Source: Propionigenium maris DSM 9537 | Lineage (GTDB): Bacteria; Fusobacteriota; Fusobacteriia; Fusobacteriales; Fusobacteriaceae | Direction: 5' to 3' | Length of the DNA: 64,000 bases | Assembly: GCF_027925155.1 (NCBI RefSeq) | Contig: NZ_BSDY01000005.1 | Coordinates: forward strand, 186,001 to 250,000 | Translations under genes and position numbers: made by a program | In this document: in pieces, positions 8,271 through 17,620 of the stretch | How the letters are laid out: every line of letters starts with the position of its first letter | Position numbering within the stretch: position 1 is the stretch's first letter | Notes under the pieces: generated by a model | What the model was told of the DNA's origin: nothing | What the model saw: the letters and a program-made list of their open reading frames with translations, nothing else | The model's database searches: none

Positions 8271-9938
8271 ATGAAGAAGGTTTTGCTTGCAGCTATAAAC
8301 AGTAAGTACATCCACACCAATCTGGCTGTGAGATATATAAAGAGATATGTAGAGGAGTACAGCGAACAAAAAATAGGTATATATGAAACCAGTATAAACA
8401 ACTCCATCTCAGAGGTTATAAGAGATATATATGACAGAGCTCCAGATGTAGTGATATTTTCTACATATATCTGGAACAAGGAGTATGTATTTAAACTCAT
8501 AAAAGAGGTAAGAAAGATCCTTCCAGAGACTGAGATAGTCCTAGGAGGACCAGAGGTATCCTATGACTCAGTTTCTGTGATGAAGGAAAGAGCTGAGATC
8601 GACTATATAATCAGTGGCGAGGGGGAGAGAAGCACTCTGAACTTCCTGACTAAGGATATAAACGAGGTATCTGGGGTTTACTACAGGGACCCAGAGAACA
8701 GGGATGAGATCAGGTACAATGGAAATCAGGAACCTATAGAGAATCTGGATGAGATCCCATTTCCATATACCATGGAGGAGCTGAGAGGTAACGGTACAAA
8801 AATTCTTTACTATGAATCCAGCAGAGGGTGTCCCTTTGCATGCTCCTACTGTATGTCCTCTATTGAGAGAAGTGTGAGGTATTTTTCCAGTGAGAGAACC
8901 AAGGAGGACCTAAAGAAGTTTTTGGACAGCGGTATAAAGCTTGTTAAGTTTGTAGACAGAACCTTTAACCTGAAGAAGGAAAGGTATATGGATATATGGA
9001 GGTATCTTCTAAGTGTATACAGTGAGGATACAACCTTTCACTTTGAGATAAGTGCAGACCTCTTTGATGACGAGGTTATCGAGTTTCTAGAGGGAGTACC
9101 CAAGGATTACTTCCAGTTTGAGATAGGGGTTCAGACAAGCAATGAAAGGACCATGGAAGCCATAAAGAGAAGGAATGACCTGGAGAAGCTGGAGCACAAT
9201 GTGGAGAGGATAAAGGATAATATCCATCTGCACCTGGACCTTATTGCAGGACTTCCCTATGAGGACTATACTACCTTCAAAAGATCCTTTAACTATGTCC
9301 ATGATATGTACCCAGAGATGGTTCAGCTGGGGTTCCTGAAGATACTCAAGGGGACACAGATATCCACAGAGGTAGAGGAGTTCGACTATAAATATATGGA
9401 GTTTCCTCCCTATGAGGTGCTGGCCAATAAGTTTATCTCCTACAGGGAGATAACTATGCTAAAGGATATAGAGGGAGTGCTGGATCACTACTACAACTCC
9501 GAGAAGTTTGGAAGGAGTCTCAAGTTTATTCTGGAGAAGCACTATGGTAGCTCCTTTGATTTCTATGAGGAGATGGCGCTCTACTTCAGGGAAAATGGGT
9601 ACTTCCAGATGGGACATAAGCTGGTAGCGATATTCAACCACTTCTATGAGTTTTACAGAAGCAAGGATTTTGATAAGTTAGAGATCTTTACAGAGCATCT
9701 GAAGTATGACTACCTCATGCTTGGAAAACCGGGAAGCTACCCTTACTGGTTTGTAAGCCACAAGGACAAGGAAAAATACAACAATACCATTGAAAACCTT
9801 CAGTTTAAAAGTGCCAGAGAGGCACACAAGAAAACTGAGATAGAGAGATTTTCCTACAATGTGATCACAGGGAAGGAAGATCAGGTGGATCTGCTGTTTA
9901 TCTATGAGGGAAGAGAAGTCAAAGTTCAGGAGTGTTAA
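8271..9938 (+). CDS. B12-binding radical SAM protein (DUF4080 type)
   Basis: A 555-residue cytoplasmic protein with three parts: an N-terminal cobalamin-binding-like Rossmann domain (to about residue 140, ending near VLGGPEVSYD), a radical SAM core with the cluster motif CPFACSYC near residue 190, and a C-terminal region like DUF4080 (from about 400). Members of this family use a 4Fe-4S cluster and S-adenosylmethionine, often with cobalamin, for methylations or rearrangements; the substrate is unknown. The SpoIID-like gene starts 6 bp downstream, so the two are co-transcribed. The specific function cannot be given from sequence. Confidence 0.88.
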   Translation: MKKVLLAAINSKYIHTNLAVRYIKRYVEEYSEQKIGIYETSINNSISEVIRDIYDRAPDVVIFSTYIWNKEYVFKLIKEVRKILPETEIVLGGPEVSYDSVSVMKERAEIDYIISGEGERSTLNFLTKDINEVSGVYYRDPENRDEIRYNGNQEPIENLDEIPFPYTMEELRGNGTKILYYESSRGCPFACSYCMSSIERSVRYFSSERTKEDLKKFLDSGIKLVKFVDRTFNLKKERYMDIWRYLLSVYSEDTTFHFEISADLFDDEVIEFLEGVPKDYFQFEIGVQTSNERTMEAIKRRNDLEKLEHNVERIKDNIHLHLDLIAGLPYEDYTTFKRSFNYVHDMYPEMVQLGFLKILKGTQISTEVEEFDYKYMEFPPYEVLANKFISYREITMLKDIEGVLDHYYNSEKFGRSLKFILEKHYGSSFDFYEEMALYFRENGYFQMGHKLVAIFNHFYEFYRSKDFDKLEIFTEHLKYDYLMLGKPGSYPYWFVSHKDKEKYNNTIENLQFKSAREAHKKTEIERFSYNVITGKEDQVDLLFIYEGREVKVQEC

Positions 9939-9944
9939 TAGAGG

Positions 9945-11084
9945 ATGAGTGGGAAGTTAATATTAATTTTAATGTTAGTTGTACAGTCGGTTGCCTTCTC
10001 CTGGGAGGAGTTTATTCAGGAGGACCTCAAGGTTGCCATAAACAGGTTTAGCGGTTCCAAGGTTAAGTTTATGGGAGCTAAGGGGGACCTCTACCTTGAG
10101 ATAGGTGAGGGAACGGGTAAGAAGGTGTACAAAATACCTGAGGACCATCCAGAGGAGATATCCGTAGATGGAGAGGGTCTGAGATTTAAGGGGATCTATG
10201 CCAAGGAGATAAGGGTGTTTAAGGGTGAATTCAATGCTGTGGTTATGCTGAGCAGCGATGGGAAGACCTACAGTCCCTACAGGGGAGATATGGAGTTTAT
10301 ACCCTATAAGGGGCGTGTGCTTCCTATAAACAGTATACAGTCTGAGGAGTATATCTACTCGGTGGTTCCTTCTGAGATAGGACACTACTTTCCCACAGAA
10401 GCCATAAAGGCTCAGGTGCTGGCTGCAAGAACCTATCTTTACTATAACCTGGCTAACTACAAGTATGAGAAGTTTGATCTCTTGGACAATGTGAACTCCC
10501 AGATGTATCTGGGAAGGGAGAGGGAGAATGAGAAGATAAATACCCTTGTTAATGAAACGGTGGGAGAGATAATAGTCCATGAGGGAAAACCTATAAATGC
10601 TCTCTACTACTCCACAAACGGGGGGAGGACAGCTAACAATGAGGATGTATGGGGAGGGTCAGCAGTTCCCTATCTTCGTGGAAAAAAGGATAGCGCAAGT
10701 GAGGCAAAGTCCCCCAGACTCAACTGGAACGTAAGCATCTCCAAGAAGGAGCTCTCCCAAAAGGCGGGGTTCAGGGTGGACCGTATAAGGGTCATAAAGG
10801 TTGCCAGCAACAGGGTGCACACTTTAGAACTCATAGGAAGCCAGAGGAAGAGGATCAGCGGGAATGAGCTGAGGAGGATAGTTGGCTATAACAAACTCCA
10901 CAGTACCCAGTTTAGAGTGACGGACAAAGGGAGCACCTTCGCCTTTAAAGGTAAGGGTTCCGGACACGGTGTGGGGATGAGTCAGTATGGGGCTTATGGC
11001 CTTGCAAATGCCGGAAAATCCTATGATAGAATAGTGAAACACTACTATAAAGGAGTACAAATAAAAAAGTTGAAAAATGATTAA
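9945..11084 (+). CDS. SpoIID/LytB domain protein
   Basis: A 379-residue exported protein with a short N-terminal signal (residues 3-19, ending near VAFSWEE). The SpoIID domain shows YSVVPSEIGHYFPTEAIKAQ and LAARTYLYY near residues 140-170, then YSTNGGRTANNEDVWGG and, at the end, GSGHGVGMSQYGAYG. SpoIID enzymes are lytic transglycosylases that act on peptidoglycan lacking stem peptides; in a non-sporulating diderm a general wall-remodelling role is likely. Its position after mltG in the same probable operon fits that. The ATG has a modest AGAGG directly upstream. Confidence 0.9.
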   Translation: MSGKLILILMLVVQSVAFSWEEFIQEDLKVAINRFSGSKVKFMGAKGDLYLEIGEGTGKKVYKIPEDHPEEISVDGEGLRFKGIYAKEIRVFKGEFNAVVMLSSDGKTYSPYRGDMEFIPYKGRVLPINSIQSEEYIYSVVPSEIGHYFPTEAIKAQVLAARTYLYYNLANYKYEKFDLLDNVNSQMYLGRERENEKINTLVNETVGEIIVHEGKPINALYYSTNGGRTANNEDVWGGSAVPYLRGKKDSASEAKSPRLNWNVSISKKELSQKAGFRVDRIRVIKVASNRVHTLELIGSQRKRISGNELRRIVGYNKLHSTQFRVTDKGSTFAFKGKGSGHGVGMSQYGAYGLANAGKSYDRIVKHYYKGVQIKKLKND

Positions 11085-11097
11085 AATGTGCTATAAT
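11070..11097 (+). promoter_or_regulatory. Promoter for tilS-ftsH
   Basis: TTGAAA (11070-11075), a 16-base spacer and a consensus TATAAT (11092-11097). The -35 lies inside the end of the SpoIID gene and the -10 just after it. Confidence 0.65.
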
Positions 11098-11128
11098 TAG
11101 CTTAAAGCTAGATAAAATGGGGTAGAGA

Positions 11129-12484
11129 ATGGAATTGATAAAAAAAATAAGAGCGTTTATTTTAAAGAATCGCTTGATTGAAGAGGGAGAGAGGGTGGTC
11201 ATTGGCTTTTCTGGAGGACCAGATTCAGTATTTCTCCTGGAAGTACTTCTGAAGCTGAGGGAGGAGTTTTCCCTGGAGCTGTCTCTAGCTCATATAAATC
11301 ACCTGTTAAGGGGTGAGGAGTCCGATGGAGATGAGACCTTTGTAAGGTGTGTGGCTAAAAGGCTGAATATACCCTGCTTTGTAAGGAGGCAGAGTATGCA
11401 GGAGTATGCCAAGGCACACAGGATAGGAGAAGAGGAAGCAGGAAGAGAGATAAGATACACCTTCTTTAATGAGGTGGCTGAGGAAACAGGAGCTGACAAG
11501 GTCGCTCTGGCTCACAACTTAGATGATGAGATAGAAACCTTTATGTTCAGGCTTATGAGGGGAACCTCGCTAAAGGGCTTGGAGGGAATACCTGTAAGAA
11601 GAGAGAGGTATGTAAGACCTATATTGAACCTTTACAAGGGTGAGATAATGGAGTATATGCATAAAAACAATATAGAGTACAGGATAGATTCATCCAACTT
11701 GAAAGCTGACTATACCAGAAACAGTATAAGACTGGACCTTATACCTGAGATCGAGGAAAAGTACAACAGAAACTTCAAGGAGAAGATAGCAAACCTCATG
11801 GAGGAGATAGGAGAGGTAAACTCCATCCTCAAGGTGGACTACAAAAGATTCTTGAGGGAAGATGCCCTGGAGTGGCAGGAGATAGAAGTTCTTACCGACT
11901 ATGAGAAGCGTAAAATTTTAAACAGCTACCTCACCCACTATGGTGTAGAGGTCAGCCGAAAGAAATTAGACTCTATTCTAGCTGTTATGAAAAGCGGTGG
12001 AAGCAAGGAGCTAAGCCTTGGAAAAAAAATGAAACTTAAAAAGGAATATAATAAACTTTACGTAAGTGTAGATAGTGAAAACTGTATTGATGACAACCTA
12101 CAGGTAGAGCTAAAAGTACCTGGAGAGGCAAGATTTGGAAGGTACAGGGTGAGGGCTGTTGCCGGATCCTGTAGTGTATCTGGAAGAGAGAGTTTTGCAG
12201 CTGACATTCCCCCAGGCAGTGTACTGAAGATAAGAAGGAGACAGCCAGGGGACAGAATAACCATATCCGATAAGGGAGCAACTAAGAAGTTGAAGGATAT
12301 CTTTATAAACAATAAGATTCCTAAAGAGGCAAGAGAGGAGATCCCTATAGTAACCCTAGAAGAAGAGATCGTCTGGATAGCAGGGGTACGAGGAAATGAA
12401 AGATACAGGGTTAGAAAGCCAGATGAAAATTCAATCAAACTAATAGTAGAGGAGGGGAACTTCAGTGAGCGAGGAGAAGAATAA
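11129..12484 (+). CDS. tilS: tRNA(Ile)-lysidine synthetase
   Basis: A 451-residue ATP pyrophosphatase that attaches lysine to C34 of the CAU anticodon of tRNA-Ile, making it read AUA codons. The PP-loop SGGPDS is at about residues 29-34; HINHLLRG, the HNLDDEIETF block and the RYVRPIL and DSSN segments follow; the C-terminal TilS domain (RRRQPGDRI, KKLKDIFI, WIAGVRGNERYRV) is complete. The 3' end overlaps ftsH by 20 bases, so translation is probably coupled. The tilS-ftsH order is widely conserved in Firmicutes. Confidence 0.95.
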   Translation: MELIKKIRAFILKNRLIEEGERVVIGFSGGPDSVFLLEVLLKLREEFSLELSLAHINHLLRGEESDGDETFVRCVAKRLNIPCFVRRQSMQEYAKAHRIGEEEAGREIRYTFFNEVAEETGADKVALAHNLDDEIETFMFRLMRGTSLKGLEGIPVRRERYVRPILNLYKGEIMEYMHKNNIEYRIDSSNLKADYTRNSIRLDLIPEIEEKYNRNFKEKIANLMEEIGEVNSILKVDYKRFLREDALEWQEIEVLTDYEKRKILNSYLTHYGVEVSRKKLDSILAVMKSGGSKELSLGKKMKLKKEYNKLYVSVDSENCIDDNLQVELKVPGEARFGRYRVRAVAGSCSVSGRESFAADIPPGSVLKIRRRQPGDRITISDKGATKKLKDIFINNKIPKEAREEIPIVTLEEEIVWIAGVRGNERYRVRKPDENSIKLIVEEGNFSERGEE

Positions 12485-14630
12485 CAACAACCAGGAAAAC
12501 AATAAAAATACTGAAGAGCAAAACAAGAATAAGGACAATAAAGGTTATAATGAGTTAGAGGAGAGAAAGAAGGAGCTTAAAGCCAAGCTGAAATATGGAA
12601 TGAAGAAGGGAGCTCCAAAGGGGAGAGAGCCTCAGGGGGACAACAGAGGCAACAATCAGGGAGACAAGAAGCCACAGAAGGAAAATAAGTTTAACTTTAA
12701 AAATATAGTAATGCTTTTATTTGTGGTAACTATCTTCATGTCTATACCTTCCCTAATGTCCAATAAGACAAAGAATATGGGAACACAGGTAAAGTACAGT
12801 GAGTTCCTAAGTGAAGTAAGATCCGGAAACATCAAGAGTATCGATGAAAAAGAGGGATACGTATATGGTATAAAGCAGGATGATCAGGAGATAAATGCAA
12901 GAATGATCTCCGACAGAATCTCTCAGGATGTTAACCTTATGAATGCCATTGGAGAGAGTGAAAATATTCAGGTGGGATCACTAGATCCTGAAAAGGTTCC
13001 ATTCCTTGTGAGTATCTTTGTATCGTGGTTCCCGATGCTGCTTCTTATTGGTATCTGGATATTCATGCTTAATAAGATGAACAGAGGGGGAAGCGGAGGT
13101 CCGCAAATCTTCAATATGGGTAAATCAAGAGCCAAGGAGAACGGTGAGGAGATATCCAACGTTAACTTTGAGGACGTAGCAGGTATCGAGGAAGCAAAGC
13201 AGGAACTAGAGGAGGTAGTGCACTTCCTGAAGGAGCCTGAAAAGTTTAGAAGAATAGGTGCTAAGATCCCTAAGGGAGTACTTCTTCTTGGACAGCCGGG
13301 AACAGGTAAGACATTTCTTGCGAAGGCTGTAGCCGGAGAAGCTGGAGTACCGTTCTTTAGTATCTCTGGTTCAGAGTTCGTAGAGATGTTCGTAGGTGTG
13401 GGAGCTTCCAGAGTAAGAGATCTATTTAACAAAGCTAGAAAAAATGCACCGTGTATCGTATTTATAGATGAGATCGACGCTGTAGGTAGAAAAAGAGGAG
13501 CAGGCCAAGGTGGAGGAAACGACGAGAGAGAGCAGACTCTAAACCAGCTTCTTGTAGAGATGGACGGGTTCAGTACCGAGGAAACTATCATCGTACTGGC
13601 TGCTACAAACAGACCTGAGATTTTGGATAAAGCCCTTATGAGACCTGGAAGATTCGACAGACAGGTTGTAGTTGACAGACCGGACCTTAAGGGAAGAGAG
13701 GAGATCCTTGCAGTACACATAAAGGGTAAAAAGCTGGCTGAGGATGTAGACCTTCATGTAATAGCTAGAAAGACTCCTGGATTTGTAGGAGCAGACCTTG
13801 CTAACATGCTTAACGAGGCAGCTATCCTTGCAGCGAGAGCTGGAAGGGAAGAGATAACTATGGATGACCTGGAAGAAGCATCTGAAAAGGTATCTATAGG
13901 TCCAGAAAGAAAATCCAGAGTAACTGTAGAGAAGGAAAAGAATATAGTTGCCTACCACGAGGTAGGACACGCACTTATTCAGTGTATTATTCCTCATACT
14001 GAGCCGGTTCACAAGGTAACAGTGGTACCTAGAGGGATGGCAGCTCTTGGATATACAATGACCCTTCCTACAGAGGACAGATACCTTAAGTCTAAAAATG
14101 AATACCTTGCTGAACTTAGAACCCTTCTTGGAGGAAGAGCAGCAGAAGAGGTAGTCTTTGGAGATATTACAACTGGAGCAAGCAATGATATAGAAAGAGC
14201 AACAGCTATAGCCCACGCTATGGTAACTAAGTTTGGTATGACTGAGAAATTTGGACCAATCCTTCTGGATAACACCAAGGAAGGGGACATGTTTATGCAG
14301 AAGTACTACAGTGAGGCTACTGGTAAGGAGATCGATGCTGAGATAAGCGGACTGATAAATGAAGCTTATACAGAGGTAAAGCAGCTTCTGAGAGATAACT
14401 ATGCTCTTCTTGACAGTATATCTAAAACTCTTCTTGAGAGAGAGACGATTACCGGAGATGAGCTGAACATCCTTATAGAGGGTGGAGAGCTGGAACCACT
14501 AAGATCTAAAACTGTAAAAGCAGTTGAGGAAGAGGTTGCAGAAAAGGAAGTTGTTGAAGAGGTTCAGACCGAGGAAAAGGTTGCTGAAGAAACAGCAGTG
14601 GAAGAGGAAAGAGAAGAAAAGGAAGTATAG
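12465..14630 (+). CDS. ftsH: ATP-dependent zinc metalloprotease FtsH
   Basis: A 721-residue membrane-anchored AAA protease that degrades membrane and regulatory proteins. It begins with GTG inside tilS after GGAGGGG. The first ~78 residues are an unusual hydrophilic extension rich in Asn, Lys and Gln, placed before the first membrane segment (about 81-98); the second is near 182-204. Walker A reads GQPGTGKT instead of the usual GPPGTGKT, Walker B is IVFIDEIDAVGRKRG, and the SRH region has NRPEILDKALMRPGRFDRQ. The zinc site is HEVGH rather than HEAGH, still HExxH. The tail is Glu/Val-rich. All catalytic elements look intact. Confidence 0.96.
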   Translation: MSEEKNNNNQENNKNTEEQNKNKDNKGYNELEERKKELKAKLKYGMKKGAPKGREPQGDNRGNNQGDKKPQKENKFNFKNIVMLLFVVTIFMSIPSLMSNKTKNMGTQVKYSEFLSEVRSGNIKSIDEKEGYVYGIKQDDQEINARMISDRISQDVNLMNAIGESENIQVGSLDPEKVPFLVSIFVSWFPMLLLIGIWIFMLNKMNRGGSGGPQIFNMGKSRAKENGEEISNVNFEDVAGIEEAKQELEEVVHFLKEPEKFRRIGAKIPKGVLLLGQPGTGKTFLAKAVAGEAGVPFFSISGSEFVEMFVGVGASRVRDLFNKARKNAPCIVFIDEIDAVGRKRGAGQGGGNDEREQTLNQLLVEMDGFSTEETIIVLAATNRPEILDKALMRPGRFDRQVVVDRPDLKGREEILAVHIKGKKLAEDVDLHVIARKTPGFVGADLANMLNEAAILAARAGREEITMDDLEEASEKVSIGPERKSRVTVEKEKNIVAYHEVGHALIQCIIPHTEPVHKVTVVPRGMAALGYTMTLPTEDRYLKSKNEYLAELRTLLGGRAAEEVVFGDITTGASNDIERATAIAHAMVTKFGMTEKFGPILLDNTKEGDMFMQKYYSEATGKEIDAEISGLINEAYTEVKQLLRDNYALLDSISKTLLERETITGDELNILIEGGELEPLRSKTVKAVEEEVAEKEVVEEVQTEEKVAEETAVEEEREEKEV

Positions 14631-14645
14631 AATAGATATTGTGAG

Positions 14646-14670
14646 AATAGGAGCCTTAGCTCCTATTTTT
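14646..14670 (+). terminator. Intrinsic terminator after ftsH
   Basis: A 9-bp stem (AATAGGAGC / GCTCCTATT) with a CTTA loop and T run, between ftsH and the HutP-family gene. Any transcript of the next gene from the ftsH promoter must read through it. Confidence 0.85.
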
Positions 14671-14693
14671 ACTGTCTTTAGGAGGAAGTAACA

Positions 14694-15131
14694 GTGGGAG
14701 AGAGAGCAGGCAATGAAGCAACCAAAAGAGCTATAAGGATGGCTATATCCACAAGGGATGAGGAGAGGGGACTTATAGAGGAGTTTGCCAAGGATGGATT
14801 TAAGTGTGTGGCGGTGAATGTAGGGGGGAAGATGCCAAACATCGTTCCCAAGATAATAGAGAATGCTCTTGTGGCCTCTGTTAGAAAGGGAATAATAGAG
14901 GATACCAGGACATATAACGGAGCCATAGCCGGTGCCATAAGGGAGGCACTGAACCAGATCCAAAACAATATGAATGGCCTCAGTGTTGGAGGAAAGATCG
15001 GAGTAGCAAGACAGGGGGAGGACCTCAGTGTAGCTCTGTACTTCAGTATAGGTCTCCTCCACCTAAATGAAACGGTGATGGCTGTGAGCCACAGAGCTGT
15101 TCCCCTTCTAGAGGGAGAGAATTCCAATTAA
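14694..15131 (+). CDS. HutP family protein
   Basis: A 145-residue protein that matches the HutP family throughout: the NVGGKMPNIVPKIIENAL block, RKGIIEDTRTYNGAIAGA, REALNQI, VGGKIGVARQG and SIGLLHLNETVMAVSHRA. In Bacillus subtilis HutP is an mRNA-binding antiterminator of histidine-degradation genes that needs histidine and Mg2+. Here the positions I align with the Bacillus metal ligands His73 and His77 are Gly, while the late His (SHRA) remains; I believe clostridial-type homologues share this, so RNA target and ligand may differ. No hut genes are nearby. Translation starts at GTG after GGAGGAAG. The HAD gene follows by 17 bp. Confidence 0.8.
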   Translation: MGERAGNEATKRAIRMAISTRDEERGLIEEFAKDGFKCVAVNVGGKMPNIVPKIIENALVASVRKGIIEDTRTYNGAIAGAIREALNQIQNNMNGLSVGGKIGVARQGEDLSVALYFSIGLLHLNETVMAVSHRAVPLLEGENSN

Positions 15132-15148
15132 AAGTGTGAGGTGTTAAG

Positions 15149-15967
15149 ATGAAGTATAAGATGATTGTAACGGACCTAGACGACACCCTTCTGAACTCAG
15201 AGGGAAAGGTTTCCGATAAAAATAAGGAGTACATAAAGAGGGCTCAAGAGATGGGAGTTAAGTTTGTACTGGCTTCTGGAAGACCGACCTTTGCCATGAC
15301 AGACCTTGCCCATGAGCTGGAGCTGGCTAAGTATGGGAGCTATATTCTTTCATACAACGGTGCTATCATTACCGAGTGTGCTACTGGAAGAATATGGCTG
15401 GAGGAGAGTCTTGCCAGTGAGGACGCCCATAAGCTGCATGATTTCAGCAGGGAGCACAATGTAAATATAATCACCTATGTAGAGGACGAGATAATCAGTG
15501 AGGAGAGGTGTGAGTATGCCCAGGTAGAGGTAGAGCTAACTGGTATGCCATACAGAAAGGTGGACTGCTTTAAGTCGGAAGTAGAGGGGCCGGTAGTTAA
15601 GTGCATCATGCTGGAAAACCCTGAATACCTGGCTGAGGTGGAGAAGAAGCTGAAGGAGGGACTGGGGAAAGAGTACAGCGTGGCTATCTCAAAACCATTC
15701 TTCCTTGAGATTATGAAGAGTGGGATCGACAAGGGGGCAAGCCTTCTAAAGCTTGCCAAGAAGCTGGGAATAGAGGCATCTGAGATAATCGCCTGCGGGG
15801 ACTCCTACAACGACCAGAGCATGCTAGAGGTAGCAGGACTATCTGTAGCTGTGGAAAACGCCAAGGAACCAATCAAGGAGATGTGTGACCACATAGCCCC
15901 ATCCAACAACGATGACGCCATGGCCCACGTAGTGGAAAGATTCATCCTTGAAAAGATAGCACTATAA
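15149..15967 (+). CDS. Cof-type HAD-IIB family phosphatase
   Basis: A 272-residue cytoplasmic hydrolase with all four HAD motifs: motif I DLDDTLLNS at residues 9-17, motif II ASGRP near 42, the conserved lysine in EIMKSGIDKGASL, and motif III/IV CGDSYNDQSML near 218. The C2B cap between motifs II and III places it in the Cof/YkrA group, which dephosphorylates sugar phosphates, flavin precursors or similar metabolites; the substrate cannot be named. It follows the HutP-family gene by 17 bp in the same transcription unit and is closed by a strong terminator. Confidence 0.9.
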   Translation: MKYKMIVTDLDDTLLNSEGKVSDKNKEYIKRAQEMGVKFVLASGRPTFAMTDLAHELELAKYGSYILSYNGAIITECATGRIWLEESLASEDAHKLHDFSREHNVNIITYVEDEIISEERCEYAQVEVELTGMPYRKVDCFKSEVEGPVVKCIMLENPEYLAEVEKKLKEGLGKEYSVAISKPFFLEIMKSGIDKGASLLKLAKKLGIEASEIIACGDSYNDQSMLEVAGLSVAVENAKEPIKEMCDHIAPSNNDDAMAHVVERFILEKIAL

Positions 15968-15976
15968 AATATTTAA

Positions 15977-16003
15977 AAATACCCTCAACCGAGGGTATTT
16001 TTT
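15977..16003 (+). terminator. Intrinsic terminator after the HAD phosphatase gene
   Basis: A 10-bp stem (AAATACCCTC / GAGGGTATTT) with an AACC loop and T tract. Confidence 0.93.
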
Positions 16004-16020
16004 ATATTCATGTATGATGC

Positions 16021-16050
16021 TTTCATATAAGTGGTGAAATATTGTATAAT
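16021..16050 (+). promoter_or_regulatory. Promoter of the KAP NTPase gene
   Basis: TTTCAT (16021-16026), an 18-base spacer and TATAAT (16045-16050). It lies downstream of the farthest possible ATG (16031), which supports the later start at 16112. Confidence 0.5.
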
Positions 16051-16111
16051 GATAATAGGTTTTAATTTGATATCAATATATTCAAAGAAATGGTTTGGAT
16101 GGAGAATGAAA

Positions 16112-17620
16112 ATGGAGAAAAAATACTATGAGGGTTTAACACAAAATAGAAAGAATTTTGTCGAGCAGATAAGCTATTTAATAATCAATCAACTAACAGA
16201 TGCAAGAGATTTTGAAGAGTATGATGTAGATGAAACGATAAACACGCTAGCTATAAACTCGACGTTTGGCATGGGGAAAAGCTTTTTTGCTAAAGGGTTG
16301 AAGCATTATATAGAAAATGAAGCTTTAAAAAATAGTTACTTAGAGAACATCCAAGTAATAGATTATAATGCTTGGGAAAATGATTTTTTTCAAGAACCTA
16401 TGAAAACTATTTTGTATAGAATATTGTCTGGTGTAAGCAATGGGGCTAAGACTGAAATAGAGCTTACAGAATCATTGGAAAAAATTTTAAATACTTGTGG
16501 AGAAACAGTAGGTGATATTGCTCAAATTCCTTTGTTTAAAATTTTAAAGATCCTAAAAAATTCAGATAAAATAGACTCAATGGAAGAATATACTGATTAT
16601 TTAGAGTTGATTGAAAAAACTAAAAAAGTTTTAGAGGACAATTCGATTTTATTTGATAATAAATATACTCCTAAAGTTATTATTATAGATGAATTAGACA
16701 GGTGCAGACCTGATTTTTCTATTGAAGTATTGGAGTGTGTGAAGCACTTTTTCAATATAAGAGGACTGTTTTTTGTATTTCTCATTAATAAAGAGCAGTT
16801 GACCAAAAGTGCAGAAAATCTTTTTGGAAGTTTTGGGAGCAAAGAGAGTTATTTTCAAAAGTTCTTTGATTTAGAGTTTGAACTTCCCAAGCTAGAGTTT
16901 AATGAATATTTAGAAATAGAATACAAGGGGCACATTGATAAGTCTAAATATCTGTTGATAGTAGAGAATGAATATGAGGTAGATATAAATGTTTTTTCGG
17001 AAGCGTTATTTTTACATTTTTATAAAAACTTAGAACATCTCTTGGATAGTTCAGTAAGGGAGTTTAAAAAGAAATTTTCAAAATTTAAAATGTTAATAAA
17101 GACTTTAAATAGTAGAGAAAGAGAAGATTTAACTATGTTACTTACGTTGGTTTTATATTATATTAACAAGGAATTTAGTAAAGAGAGGTTTGTGGAGTTT
17201 ATAAAAAAAGTTAGAGAGTGTTTTGAAGAAAATAGTAGCCTAGGCTGGGATTCACCTGTTTATTATGGGAAACAGATTGAATTATTTAAAGGTATAATAA
17301 ATTTACGAGTAGATAAATGGTATTATCAGGTTTTTTTCAGATGTATAGAAAATTTTAATTTTAATACTAGAGATGACTATGGAAGGGCTTATGAGGGTAG
17401 AATAAAGTTAATTTCATTAAATGATCAAAATATAGCTTATAAAGAGAGCGTGAAAATAGGGGAGATGAGCTTAATGAATTTTGATTATTACATAGATGAG
17501 CGGGCTAACATAGGTATTCCTTTAAATATAAGTCCTTCATATAAAGGTGGAAATGAACCATTAATAGAGTGGTGCGAGAAAAAATATTCTTTTTTAGAAG
17601 CTTTATATATTAGCGAATAA
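16112..17620 (+). CDS. KAP family P-loop NTPase
   Basis: A protein of about 502 residues of the KAP ATPase family. The Walker A region is NSTFGMGKS, followed by a typical DYNAWENDFFQEP block, and Walker B with the KAP signature is IIIDELDRCRPDFSIEVLE. No clear membrane segment interrupts the P-loop domain. KAP ATPases are patchily distributed, and some belong to anti-phage systems such as Qat, but none of the Qat partners is here. The gene is much richer in A+T than its neighbours, sits alone between a terminator and a repeat-like stretch ahead of rpsO, and is probably horizontally acquired. The start at 16112 has GGAGA 7 bases upstream; an earlier ATG (16031) precedes the predicted -10. Confidence 0.82.
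   Translation: MEKKYYEGLTQNRKNFVEQISYLIINQLTDARDFEEYDVDETINTLAINSTFGMGKSFFAKGLKHYIENEALKNSYLENIQVIDYNAWENDFFQEPMKTILYRILSGVSNGAKTEIELTESLEKILNTCGETVGDIAQIPLFKILKILKNSDKIDSMEEYTDYLELIEKTKKVLEDNSILFDNKYTPKVIIIDELDRCRPDFSIEVLECVKHFFNIRGLFFVFLINKEQLTKSAENLFGSFGSKESYFQKFFDLEFELPKLEFNEYLEIEYKGHIDKSKYLLIVENEYEVDINVFSEALFLHFYKNLEHLLDSSVREFKKKFSKFKMLIKTLNSREREDLTMLLTLVLYYINKEFSKERFVEFIKKVRECFEENSSLGWDSPVYYGKQIELFKGIINLRVDKWYYQVFFRCIENFNFNTRDDYGRAYEGRIKLISLNDQNIAYKESVKIGEMSLMNFDYYIDERANIGIPLNISPSYKGGNEPLIEWCEKKYSFLEALYISE

Noticed and set aside
9975-10580. Minus-strand frame of 201 codons inside the SpoIID-like gene
   Set aside because: Antisense shadow without start signals; the + strand protein has clear SpoIID motifs.
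12968-14216. Two minus-strand frames of 250 and 225 codons opposite ftsH
   Set aside because: Antisense shadows; the + strand has an unmistakable FtsH with all motifs.
16031-16111. Upstream extension of the KAP ATPase from an ATG at 16031
   Set aside because: The predicted -10 (16045-16050) lies after that ATG, there is no ribosome site, and the extra residues look unlike the family.
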